Below are positions 36,286 through 46,795 of a DNA stretch of 64,000 bases, one piece after another. Positions within the stretch are counted from its first letter, which is position 1. Every line of letters begins with the position of its first letter. The DNA comes from Aotearoamyces nothofagi (taxonomy: Eukaryota; Ascomycota; Leotiomycetes; Leotiales; Tympanidaceae), in assembly GCA_015345905.1 (NCBI GenBank), contig JADDTR010000002.1:930001-994000 (forward strand), written 5' to 3'. A program made the position numbers and the translations under genes. The notes beneath the pieces were generated by a model, which was given only the letters and a program-made list of their open reading frames with translations, was not told the origin of the DNA and ran no database searches.

Positions 36286-37178
36286 GATGAAAAGACGTTC
36301 AAGTTCAACAGTGAGGTGGGGGGTTGAGGTGATTGTTGATGAACGTGCTTACCAGCGAGAAGCTCACTGCAGAAAGCAAAGCTTTTATGTAGATGGAAGT
36401 GAAGAACGAGGCAGCGAGGCACCGATACAAGGCCGCGGGGCACCGATTTGAGGCCGCGATATTCTTGTTATTGGTCTTGTAGAAGATGGAAGGTTGCGAG
36501 AAATGTGGTTGTTGATCTCACCTCAAGATGGACAGTTTTAGCGCCGTTTTAGGGATCCAGAAAGAGCGAAGAAGGACGGAGGGAAGGCGGTTGATGCTGC
36601 CAGAATAACAACCACCGTACACTTACTTAGCCTTGTAGAATATGACAGTACCTGGAAGCTGTTTTAAGAAAGCGAGTTAGGCACGAGAATGAGATATCAA
36701 ACGTCATTTTAGCTCTATCAAAAGAACCAGTATAATCTAGTCCCTTTATTTGAACTATTTAGATAAAGAATAAATTGGCTATTATCAGAACATGTACTTC
36801 TATAGCTAGACAGCTACATAGAACAGACTTGTTGATTCCATTTCTACTTTTTTCTTCAGATTATGAGATATATTTCATCTTCTACAATACAGGAGCTGCA
36901 GAAGTATCCTTAATCTAGATATAATCATATAATGTAGTGTCTTTCATGATTGATAACTGTTTCCTGAATATCATGGGTCTTTGGGACCTCCGGTAGGTAT
37001 TTAATAGCTGTTCCAGACACTTGTATATATCCAAAGAGAAGTCGCTATCAACAGAAGTTTATCCCAATATAAACATTGAAAGATACAGCAAACAACACCA
37101 AGAAATAGGCAGCTTTATAGTATAACATTGAGATGTTACTCTATAGATAGACTAGAATACTTTTCAAGGAGCGTCCAA
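36286..37178. other. Divergent intergenic region, left part
   Basis: Promoter of the eIF4E-binding candidate near its start, then an AT-rich stretch (about 36700-37150) without genes or repeats that I can see. Confidence 0.5.
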
Positions 37179-37409
37179 CTCTGGATCACTACCGACGAGG
37201 TCCTTTCAGAATATCGAAACCCCACAGTACAGAAAGATATGCAAATGCCATATTTATCAAATGGATCATAACTCCCACGTATGATTTACCCTCTGTCCAA
37301 TAATCTAGCGCATATAATTGCCTTGTTCAACGCAGCTCTGTCATGTACAGAAGAACAAGCGCAGGAAATGTTTGAGCTCATTCAAAGGAGCCTTGCTGTC
37401 ACGAGCTGA
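37179..37409 (+). other. Possible relic of a small gene
   Basis: One frame reads protein-like for 77 codons with a single internal TAA: LWITTDEVLSEYRNPTVQKD before it and HIIALFNAALSCTEEQAQEM after it. Composition looks coding, but no family is recognised and there is no start codon. It could be a decayed gene fragment or chance. Confidence 0.25.
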
Positions 37410-37787
37410 AGAGAAGGAAAAGCAACCACAGATGTGTCGTTGAAACTACAGCATAGTCTCATATATACTCATGATGGAATACTTTGCATGTAATATTGAG
37501 ATAATGAGCGAGCACTGCAATTGGGAAATGGATGGAAGTGGCGAGGCAAGGTGAATGAATTGAGGCTGATGTTCCGGTCGCGTAGCCCAAGTTAAGTACC
37601 TTAGGAAGGGTTTTGACTACCGTAGTTAACTAACTGTTTTAGCGGCGCGCGCCGATTCCGGGCTGCTAGATTTTTATATGACTCTGAACTGTGTATTTTG
37701 AATCTTACACTTCGAGCCATTGGCAATTGTCTATCAATCCTATCTGCACCAGCTTCCTCCTCAAAGTGAGGCATTACCAATATAACT

Positions 37788-38897
37788 ATGTCGTTCACTA
37801 TCAGGGCGCCTTGTTCATCCGCGAACATTGGGCCTGGTTTCGATGTGATTGGACTTGCGCTCTCAATGTACCTTGAGGTTCGCGTCACGGTTAAGACCGC
37901 CAAAACATCCTCTCGTCCACCGCTTAATTGTGTCATCACCTATGAAGGCGATGGTGCAGAGGAGGTTTCTCTCGATCCAGAAGTCAATCTCCTCACTCGC
38001 GTTGCCCTTTACGTTCTGAGATGCCACAATCTGCGCGAATTCCCCGCTGAAACCCACATTCACGTTGTAAATCCGATACCGCTGGGGCGAGGTCTTGGTT
38101 CTTCAGGAACAGCTGTTGTCGCCGGTGTCTTCCTTGCTAACGAAGTGGGCAAGCTGGGTCTTTCAAAGGCGAGGATGTTGGATTACATTCTAATGGTGGT
38201 ATGTCTATGACGGTCACGATCTGATTATATGAAGAGAACTAACGCCAAATAGGAGCGCCACCCAGACAATGTTGCTGCCACCCTATACGGAGGATTCGTA
38301 GGCACATACCTTAATGAATTGGATGCCGCAGATGTGGAACGTCTCGAAATCCCGGTCAGCGAAGTTCTTTCTCTAGTAGGCGGCATCGACACTGGCCTCA
38401 AGCCTCCTGAACCACCACTTAATATTGGACACTACCACAAGTTTAAGTGGGCAAAGGAGATACAGTGCATTGCCATCATCCCACAGTTTGAAGTTCCAAC
38501 AGCAAAGGCACGAGAAGTACTGCCAAAGCAATATAGCAGGGCTGACGTAGTTTTCAATCTTCAACGGATCGCGTTACTCCCTACAGCGCTGGGCGAGAGT
38601 CCTCCAGATCCCGAGTTTATATACCTCTCAATGCAAGACAAAATTCATCAGCCGTACCGCAGGACGCTCATCCCAGGCCTAACGGAGATCCTCCAATCAA
38701 TAACCCCGAAAACACATGCAGGGCTTTTGGGTATTTGCCTGTCTGGCGCAGGCCCCACAATTCTAGCTCTAGCTACAGAAAACTTTGATGGTATCGCAAA
38801 CCACCTGATTAAGGAGTTCAAGAAAGAGAATATTGAGTGCAAATGGAAGCTACTCAAACCGGCGGAAGATGGCACAACGGTGACATACAGTTCCTAA
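37788..38897 (+). CDS. THR1: Homoserine kinase (GHMP kinase), threonine biosynthesis
   Basis: It phosphorylates homoserine with ATP to O-phosphohomoserine, the step before threonine synthase, in the cytosol. Two exons (37788-38198, 38253-38897; intron with CTAAC branch site, phase 0) give 351 residues, the normal length. The GHMP ATP-binding loop is textbook: NPIPLGRGLGSSGTAVVAG at residues ~100-118. The N-terminal substrate segment SSANIGPGFDVIGLAL and the C-terminal Gly-rich motif GICLSGAGPTILALA are also present, as is ERHPDNVAATLYGGF directly after the intron. The start is the only ATG giving the conserved RAPCSSANIGPG opening. The gene is divergent from the eIF4E-binding candidate and convergent with the But2-domain gene. 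Confidence 0.97.
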
Positions 38898-38983
38898 GAG
38901 TTTACTAGCTCAGGGGAAGCAAGCATGGAATGCCGTTGTACAGATAAAGAAGCTACTATGCCTCTTGCTCCAAGAAGCCCCGA
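38898..38983. other. 3' region of the homoserine kinase gene
   Basis: Short 3' UTR stretch; nothing distinctive. Confidence 0.5.
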
Positions 38984-39268
38984 GATATTGAAGACCTCTC
39001 GTTCTTTTAGTATAGCTGATTCGTGCCAGGTATGTTCAAGCAGAATCTTACTGGCGGAATCGTCTGATCAAATGATTCTATCATATTTGGCAACTTCCAT
39101 GCTGGCATGTATAGGCCCCGTCATGCATTTGGGTCGTACATGATGGCAGCTAACCGCATGACTGAAGAGGGTTTACAGGCGTTTCACAGCAGCGATCCGC
39201 CCCTAAGTATTTTGGAAGACTCGTGGGATATCAAACTTGATCTGTTCCTTTCATCCATGTTACCCTAA
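38984..39268 (+). pseudogene. Possible gene relic, family not recognised
   Basis: In one frame the sequence reads DIEDLSFF, then after stops FVPGMFKQNLTGGIV, then after another stop a 66-codon open piece including IIFGNFHAGMYRPRHAFGSY and MMAANRMTEEGLQAFHSSDP, ending at TAA 39266-39268. The residue usage is strongly protein-like, yet the frame has three internal stops and no clear start, so it looks like the eroded 3' end of a gene. I cannot name the family. Confidence 0.35.
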
Positions 39269-40030
39269 GGTTCGATTGCAACCTACTTATACTATATGAC
39301 GAGGGCTAGAACTGTCATGCTGCTTGACGTGATGCAGTTGGATAGTAGAGTGACGACGGTTATATAGAGGTTTATAAATATAGCATATAAATGAGATTCG
39401 AGGTAGCAGAACGAGCAGAATGCTGTAAAAACTAGGCCTAGCTACGAAATGCATGATCCAGACCGTTCAGTGACGGGAGATATATACTAATATTGAATAC
39501 TACACATGCGAGATGGCCCTCAATGCTCCTTGCCGAACTCGTCTTGGTGTCATCTTGATTACCTGTGTCGCTGGGGTGGCACGCACGTGGTTGACTGGGT
39601 TATGTGTGTCTGATCGTCGCTGTAGATTGATAAGATAACGTTGTGCACCTGCATGATTTGGGTCGTCTCCGAGTATGTGATCTTTGGAGCGGCTGATACA
39701 TCATGTTACCATGCATGGTGTAGTCAAGGTTACATCTCATCCGGGGAAGTGGACTGGAATATCGATGCAGTATCGATTCAAATCAATGGGCCGCTCAAGT
39801 ACAGTCAATCCACATAAAAACTATTAAGGATATTCTTGTCATTAATCGTATTATCATAACTGAGTGGTTTTATCTATACACCCATGCCATCCGTGGATGA
39901 CCCGTCCTTTCCTGTCCTAAACGCAGCGCAATGCAATACAGTACAAGGATGATGTCCAGTCTTCATGATTTGTGACTTTCACATTCATCCCATCTCATTC
40001 TTCTGCCACATATCGAGCGAATCTACTCCT
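39269..40030. other. Convergent intergenic region
   Basis: 3' UTR of the But2-domain gene (-) and unique sequence; no gene, repeat or site recognised. Confidence 0.5.
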
Positions 40031-41164
40031 TTATGCGCACGGGACGACCCACAAGCCGATTGGGCTGTCGCCCGTGCTCTGGAAGTAATCGAGTACGACA
40101 TTCCCGACACTGCTCACACTATATCCGATCTTGCTTCCACTTTGGCAAGAGAATGTCGCAATAGTGTAGTTGTTTCCTGGGATGATCTCAGTACTGCCAA
40201 AATCCTCAGATACGCTCGGCTTTGAACTGTATGTTGTGCTGGCCGTGACTTCGCCATCGAGAAGCGCAAAGTCCAATCCACCGTTCTCGCCCTCCTCCTC
40301 CTCAATACCAGAGAAGTAAAATGAATATGGAAATTGGGTCTTAGTGGCAACTGGGAACAGGAATATTAGGGCGCAAGTGCCGACATATGAGCTTGGAACG
40401 TCGAAAGAGAAGAGTGTAGAGTTGGACGACGAGATGTTTGGGGTGTAAGTGGTGCCGAAAGACGTGTTGGCCGCATTGGAGGATACCGTGACGATCAAAT
40501 TAGGTGCGAGATATCCGTCTGATAGATCTGATGGGCATGACGCAGAGTCGGATGATGCAGATACCGCTGCAGTTGTGAAGGGTGTCACGCTCACTGCGTT
40601 GGTTATCGTTGGGGTAACAACAGACGATAGCTGAACAGTTGTCGTAGCCGTAGATGTCGTTGTGGAAGTTGAAGTGGAGCTTGAACGTCCTAGAGCTGTG
40701 CAGTCAAAGTCTATCAGGAGTGTAATGCCAACACATCCCGTAGAGTTTCCCTTTGTCCCAGCATAGACATTATAACTGCCATCTGCCTCAGCTCCAGTTA
40801 CCGGACACGCCCAGAAAGCAGAACTGCCATCCGCCAATAACGATTGGTTATCCGCGGTTGTGAAGTTTGTCGTACTCGGGAGGCCCGTTACACACTGGAA
40901 TTGCTTGGAGTCGGCATCTACCAGGCATATGTGATTTTGAGAGTCAATGATGCTATCAGGCGAAGCTGAATCGAAGTAGTAGCTGCCTCGTGGATATGAC
41001 CCATTGATTCGGTTCTCGCCGATGGTATCTTCGTCGACCGCTCCAGAGCTAGATGATGGCAGGCCAACGGCTGTGAGGGAGAAGGAACAATTGCCTGTTT
41101 GTCGTGGAATAACGGCGGCAGAGGCGGTGAGCGCAAAGGCTAGAGTTGCGAGAGTGTATTTCAT
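40031..41164 (-). CDS. Secreted cell-wall-type protein with But2-like C-terminal domain
   Basis: A single exon of 377 residues. Residues 1-17 form a signal peptide (MKYTLATLAFALTASAA), followed by a Kex2-like IPR|Q. The N-terminal half (~20-165) has paired cysteines and resembles fungal surface domains (NHICLVDADSKQFQC, FWACPVTGAEADGSYNVYAG). A Ser/Thr linker at ~165-215 is a likely O-glycosylated spacer. The C-terminal ~160 residues resemble the But2 domain (CPSDLSDGYLAPNLIVTVSS, then STLFSFDVPSSYVGTCALIF). There is no GPI signal: the chain ends SPIGLWVVPCA. Many Asn-x-Ser/Thr sites suggest N-glycosylation. Inferred location is the wall or extracellular space; biochemical function is unknown. 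It lies tail to tail with homoserine kinase. Confidence 0.88.
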   Translation of the reverse strand: MKYTLATLAFALTASAAVIPRQTGNCSFSLTAVGLPSSSSGAVDEDTIGENRINGSYPRGSYYFDSASPDSIIDSQNHICLVDADSKQFQCVTGLPSTTNFTTADNQSLLADGSSAFWACPVTGAEADGSYNVYAGTKGNSTGCVGITLLIDFDCTALGRSSSTSTSTTTSTATTTVQLSSVVTPTITNAVSVTPFTTAAVSASSDSASCPSDLSDGYLAPNLIVTVSSNAANTSFGTTYTPNISSSNSTLFSFDVPSSYVGTCALIFLFPVATKTQFPYSFYFSGIEEEEGENGGLDFALLDGEVTASTTYSSKPSVSEDFGSTEIIPGNNYTIATFSCQSGSKIGYSVSSVGNVVLDYFQSTGDSPIGLWVVPCA

Positions 41165-42600
41165 GATGTAAGATTGTATATGGGTAGGTTCCTGAGGGAA
41201 GAGGTTGGAGCAAGATATGGAGAGGTTTGACCTTACAGCCAGCGGAATCGATCGTAGTTATATGGCACGAAAGCAGGAAAGACGAAGTGAGGAAAGAACA
41301 TTCGAAACAAGCTACAGAGACAAGTGAACCCACCTCAGGTATGCTTCAGCATCGGTACCCACCACGCTCCAGCATATGCTCGCCGTGAAGAGCGCGTCAC
41401 TGCGACATCTGACGACAATGTAGTCATTGCGTCTTGCTGTGCAGGCTCAGAGCGAGAAAGAATGGCAGCTCCTGCCAGCTCCTGGCGGCATGCGGGTCCC
41501 TGCGTCTTGGCCGGCCGTCCTAGCAGAGAGCAAGCAGCGCAGCTAGAGTGCATCGCCGGCGGATGCAGGAGATGATCGTCGAAGGAAATCATCCATGACG
41601 ATATTTGCAGAATGCAATGACTCTGGGGCGCGTCTACTCGCCTGCCAAGAGCTCAGATGGAACACCGGGCGCTGTGTCGGGCAGCCCGTTAGGAGGCTGG
41701 AATGTCGTTTGTGCCTTATTTGGTGGGTGCAGAGGCTGTTGGCGAGGCTGATCTGGGTCTTGCAGCGTCATAACGGCAGTTGGTAGGCGTTAAATGGCCT
41801 GTCGTGCCTGTCCGGTGGTGCCTGTCCACCCCACATTCCAGCGTCCTTGCAGCGCTGTTCCAGCGTGCGCCTTAGCCAGCATCCATTTAACCCTAAAAAT
41901 ACGTCCGGACAGCCAGCTGGGGGCGAGGGATAGTGGCAGAGTGGGTATCAGGGACCTTTGCATTCTCTGCCTCTATACCTGTCGTCACAAGGGGAGCTTC
42001 ACTGCTAAGCTTCACAGCTAAGCTTCATAGCTAAGCTTCACTGCTCGGCTTCACTGCCGGCCTTGTCCCGACTTTACCAGGTCAGAGCAGTGGCAGACAG
42101 AGTGTACGGGATATATTATCAAAGGAGGCTCATTCCTTGTACTCTACACCCGATTACGACCAGTCATCGTCGCATACCTGCATATCACAGCGTCTCCTCC
42201 GTGGCTGGGCTGGGGCAAAACACAACGGCTGGTCACGCAACAGCCTCGGCACACTGCTATTCGATGCATCAGAGCGAAAAAGACAACACAGCCAGCACAG
42301 CACTTATCTAAAACCTGGACTCTTCGTATCCAGCCTCTGAAGATGCTAGATCTCGGCAGACACAAGCTCTGAGGTATCACGTACTCGTACAGCAAACACA
42401 GTGCTGCTCATGCATTTTGCATGTATTGCACTACTTGCCCTGGAAAGGATCTAACTGGCTGATCTTTCTATTCTTAGACGATCTAGGATTGCGCAGATCT
42501 ATATGTACCATACTGGCTAGAATTCCAATTTGGAATCTATCTCTAAATGCTCTTGCCTTGCGCATCCTTTGGCTCTTCGGCGTAAATCAATGCCTTGCAT
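41165..42600. other. Intergenic, 1.4 kb
   Basis: Promoter of the But2-domain gene at the left, 3' UTR of the MFS gene at the right. The middle is relatively GC-rich and holds the 13-bp tandem repeat reported separately. Many short overlapping frames on both strands, none with a domain. Confidence 0.5.
41995..42059. repeat. 13-bp tandem repeat, five units
   Basis: Five head-to-tail units of AGCTTCACTGCTA with 0-3 mismatches each (AGCTTCACAGCTA, AGCTTCATAGCTA, AGCTTCACTGCTC, GGCTTCACTGCCG). Non-coding minisatellite. Confidence 0.85.
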
Positions 42601-44536
42601 TTACAGATCGTCGGCCTCATCTGCCACGGTCCCACCAACTGTCTTACTATCCACTGGCTCACGCCATCCAGCACCGGCCTGTACCACGACCATGATCAAT
42701 CCAAGCGCACTTCCAGCAACAAACAGGGTTTGTAACGCCGTAACATAACCATTAATCGCAACGTCTTTTTCTGCCCCCGTGAGCTTGCTCACTAACGCTG
42801 GACTTCCTAGGAGCTTTCGGATAAGGGGTTCCTCTCCCTCCATGCCTCTCTCTTTGAATTGGTCCTCTAGTGACTTTTGTAGCACCCTCAAGAACAGGCC
42901 GCCTCCAATGGCAGACCCAAAACTTCCAGCGAATCCGCGGAATGTTGCGAGAAGGGATGTTGCAATGAAATGGGTTTCCGGTACTGTGAGATGGAGAATG
43001 TGTGCGAGAGTGTAGTTCAGTGATGCGCCCGTGCAAACACCATTGAGAAACGTGGCGGTTATATACGATATTGCTGATGACTCGAGAGTTGAAAGTTGAG
43101 ACAGTATGAAGAAAGTAATAGAGAACAGGGTGAAGCTGATAAGGCAAGGACTGTTATAGGATTAGAAAGTATTTTGCGATACTTCAGAAGAATACAAGTG
43201 CTTACATGTAAAAGCTTCCACCTCTTTTGATATGCAGTGCACCTGCAAGAAGTCCACCCGTAGCAAATCCTAGATTCGTAGGGATAAGAACTGATCCCGC
43301 TGCTGCTGGTGACAAGCCACGAACAGCAATGACATAGACCGGACTATAGAATAAGACCATCCATCGAGCTGCCATGAAACCCAGTTGAGCCAGGCACGTG
43401 AGTAGGGCGCCGCGTGACTTGAGCATTGTCACTGGGATTATGGGTACAGATGCTATGTAGAATTCATTGAAGACGAAGACCACGAGAAGCAATGGAGAAA
43501 TGATCATTGGGACCCACTGGATCTTCGTAGAAGCCAAGCCGAAGAGAAATAGAACAATGGAAGATGTCTATAAATGTAAGTATGTATTATAAGAGGACTA
43601 TATCAAAGCTTACCAGTGTAACGGCTCCGAAATAGTCTACTCTTGCAAGCTTGTACGACATTGTTTCCTTACTAGAGCCTGGAGGACCAGAGACAAAGTG
43701 ATGGGGGATGCTAAAATAAACTCCTGTGCCAGCAATAATTCCTAAAGGAGCTTGTATCCAAAACAAAGCTCTCTGTCACAGCGTCAGAATCCGATGGATT
43801 GATTAAATGGAGCGATGAAGACACACCCATCCAGTAACCGGCGCCAGGGCACCGGCGATGACAGCACCAAGAGCAACTCCAGTGGTATACCCTGTATTAA
43901 CAAGTCCAATAAAAACACCTCTCCGCTTCTTGCTTGTTAATTCCAGTACAAGAATCAGAGAGATGGTCATGATCCCAGCTCCTCCGATACCAGAAAAGAC
44001 TCGGCCGAGGATGAAGACTTCGAAAGACTGTGCTCTTGAAGTCACGAGACCACCAATAGAAAACATGATAGATGATACGAAGATACAGCTGCGAGGAGAA
44101 AATAGCTGCGATAGCCTTCCGACGAGCGGTGACACACTCGAAGAAGCAATCTATGGCTATTAGTATACTTGGTCTTACGGTGGCACTGCATAACTTACAA
44201 GATATGCAGATGTGAACCAACTAGCCTCCGCCGAAACATCCAGGTCAGCAGCAATTTGAGATTGCGTTGTTGTTATTCCAGACATATTTGAAGCTTTGGT
44301 TCATCAGTTATGGGTCCTCCACAGGTACGAAATCATCACCAATTACCTTGCAAGAATATGAGTAGCCATAGTGACAGGATGATAAGGACGGCTCGCAGTC
44401 GGCCAACGGATTGATTGGGGCCGTCGCGATCAATATGGCCTTCCTCAGCTTCGTTCAATATTTCCGATGAGACTTCTGTGTCTGGAGCAAACAGTAACGG
44501 CGTTTGCTCCGTTGCTGAATGTCTCTTCCCGGGCAT
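42601..44536 (-). CDS. MFS transporter, DHA2/vacuolar amino-acid permease-like
   Basis: Six exons (44536-44347, 44293-44199, 44150-43827, 43772-43614, 43567-43206, 43150-42601) keep phase and encode 559 residues with about 14 hydrophobic helices. The N-terminus has an acidic EQTPLLF dileucine signal like those that send Vba/Fnx-type permeases to the vacuole. Helix 1 ends LLIFLQASNMSG; the loop signature LDVSAEASWFTSAYLIASSS and the motif LVGRLSQLFSPRSC follow, then GRVFSGIGGAGIMTI and the antiporter motif region LVNTGYTTGVALGAVIAGAL. It is probably an H+ antiporter for basic amino acids or drugs; the substrate is not determined. The neighbouring gene is a second, unrelated MFS transporter, with a small gene between. 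Confidence 0.93.
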
Positions 44537-45374
44537 GATGCTTATCTGCAGATAGGTCTTAGTAAGGGAGGCTGCTTAGTGATGCTGGCTGAGCGTGCTG
44601 AGTGTCGTGAGTGTCACATAAATGGGAGTATGCTATGTCAAATGCTCCATTTCATGTAGTCCCTTCCCCCAGAAACCCATGGATGATGACGAAAGATGGA
44701 TTAAAAACCCCGTCATTTGCCATTGTGCTTGTAGTGTCTCATCCCCAGCTTCCTATCGACAAGCGTCGGAACTCCTGCCGTGCCGTGCGCTGCCGGAAAC
44801 GGCGCATTTGGATTTCCAATCATGCCGTATAATAGCACGTGACTTCTATAATGTACAACCCTCACCACCCGGCAATATATCGTTGAATTCAACTCCATAC
44901 TTTACTGATTAAAGTCTGCAGTTACCAGAATGCTTCCCACTCGCCGGTGGTCGGGCGTGTTTCAATTATGATCTCTAGCTATGTCAAACGCGATAATTGG
45001 CTTAGAATCTCCCGTCGGTAACTAGCGACTAGTTAAACTTATATTCCAGTTCCAAGATTTTTTGAGCTATTGCCAAGGCGCCTACTCAATTGATACTTAT
45101 CTACAACCTCAACAACTTCAACATGATGGGGAGATGCTTTCTAGTTGATTATCTGTTTAGGTAGCTATCGTCATAGTACCCTAGACCCTAAAGCACCCCG
45201 GTTCGCTAACCCAGCCCACTACACATCACCATCACATACAAGCCCCTATTCCAAAATCCCTCACAGTATCCTAGCATTTCACGGGGTATATAAACGCTCT
45301 AACCATCAATAACTCCAAATCCCAGCTTCCCAAAAAGGCACAAAATAACACATCGCCGTACAAGTGCCTTTCCG
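44537..45374. other. Intergenic between MFS gene and small unknown gene
   Basis: Promoter of the MFS gene at the left and 3' UTR of the small gene at the right. A GTATATAAACGC string at about 45282-45293 points away from any called gene on the plus strand. Nothing else recognised. Confidence 0.5.
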
Positions 45375-46007
45375 CTAAATTGACAAAACCAAAAAGGGTC
45401 GTTGGATATGCGACGCAGGTGCCCCACGAGTAAAAGCGCCTTCCTCATAATAAACAAGATCGCGCCAGAGGGAAGCAGTCTCCATCTCCCTCTCCCCCAC
45501 CCTTTCAGACGGCAGCAGACCGGCCGGTCTGAACCTTTTGGAAGAATGCACCCGATACCTGTCAATGATTCTCTCAAGGGCTTCAACTACTCTGGTTCGG
45601 AGCCGCCTGCAGTGCTGTACCAATACATCCTTCGGTTTCGGTTCGGCCATCCGTTGCTCTGCCATTATTCTCTCCTCCTCCAGAGCTGACATCAGAACGA
45701 GGAATACGCTTCGGTCAGAGTGGATGTCGAGATATTCAAGGCAGTAGTAGGCTGGGAACATGGCCATAGCTCTGAGCTCTTCGACCGAGCCATGTAAGTT
45801 GAATTCCTGTGGTTTGGTGTCAGGATATTGGCGTTTAACAAGTTTCGTTGCATATTTTTGGGCCGCGTTCGGCTTCAGCTCTCGTCTCGTTTTCTTGCTG
45901 TCGACTAGAGGTTTGCTGTCGACTAAAGGTGTGCTGTCACTGATGGCGTTGTCGATGTTGGGTGCCATGTTGTGTACTGCGCCTCGAGTTCTGCGAAAGA
46001 TTCCCAT
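45375..46007 (-). CDS. Small protein of unknown function
   Basis: A single exon of 210 residues starting with MGIFRRTRG. The N-terminus includes a short internal repeat (DSTPLVDSKPLVDSKKTRR). The middle (about 60-160) looks helical and folded: EELRAMAMFPAYYCLEYLDI, then VFLVLMSALEEERIMAEQRM and a basic helix with RTRVVEALERIIDRYR. There is no signal peptide, membrane helix or known motif. A TATA box sits 86 bases upstream on the right strand, which supports expression from this start. Not recognised; it may belong to a lineage-specific family. Confidence 0.7.
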   Translation of the reverse strand: MGIFRRTRGAVHNMAPNIDNAISDSTPLVDSKPLVDSKKTRRELKPNAAQKYATKLVKRQYPDTKPQEFNLHGSVEELRAMAMFPAYYCLEYLDIHSDRSVFLVLMSALEEERIMAEQRMAEPKPKDVLVQHCRRLRTRVVEALERIIDRYRVHSSKRFRPAGLLPSERVGEREMETASLWRDLVYYEEGAFTRGAPASHIQRPFLVLSI

Positions 46008-46092
46008 TTCGATGTCTCTTCTTGAGGATGGTTCAACTGAGTATTGAAGAAACAGTCGTAGTTGGGTTGAAACCTCTGGGGGGTCTGCGTCC

Positions 46093-46099
46093 TTATATA
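46093..46099 (-). promoter_or_regulatory. Probable TATA box of the small unknown gene
   Basis: TATATAA on the minus strand, 86 bases before the ATG at 46007. Confidence 0.5.
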
Positions 46100-46795
46100 G
46101 CCCAACATATTAAACTTTCGCACATATTATTTGGGCTGGCTGCATACTACCTACCAACTGCTATACGATTAGGTAAGGAGCACACATGGCGCAATAATGG
46201 AACTTCAATGGACAGTGGTAATTAGGAAACTACCTCAAAACTACCTCAAAACTACCTCCTTAAGGCCATTGGGCGGCAGCCTCCTTGATCGGTGCTAAGA
46301 TGGTAGTACGTGACATCGCTCTTTAGGCGCTCTACGGAACGAACAACGGGCCGCGGTGAGTATGAAGATCTATTAAGTATCAGCGAAAAGACATTGTTTG
46401 ATTATATGACATTGGTGAAAGGCTAGGAGGATATGAACCGGAATTCCTATCAGAATGTTGTGAGATATATTAGTTTGAGAAATGATAATTCATGCTGTGT
46501 CGTAACTGCCTCGGAACAATCGCCAGTCACAAGATTTCCGCATGTAAAGGGCCGTCAAGTACAAATGGTATTGTGGGAAAGCTTCCAGAACTGAATTAGT
46601 GGCCCTTCCAAGGCATATTATATTCTAGAATGCCGGATGCTATTTCGTCCTTCACCAACATGCCAGTGATGTCATGCACAGTATTGTTAATGCCGTAAAC
46701 TCTAACCCAACCAGTCTATCTATCTATCGACCTTCTAATCGCTTCTAAATCTCCATCTATATCTATTAAGTGTGAAGAGATGAATGGCTTCTAAC
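46100..46795. other. Intergenic with short tandem repeat
   Basis: 3' UTR of the second MFS gene and unique sequence. AAACTACCTCA is repeated three times at 46227-46258. No gene. Confidence 0.5.
46227..46258. repeat. 11-bp tandem repeat, three units
   Basis: Three consecutive AAACTACCTC(A/C) units, about 220-250 bases upstream of the small unknown gene's start; may be part of its promoter. Confidence 0.75.
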
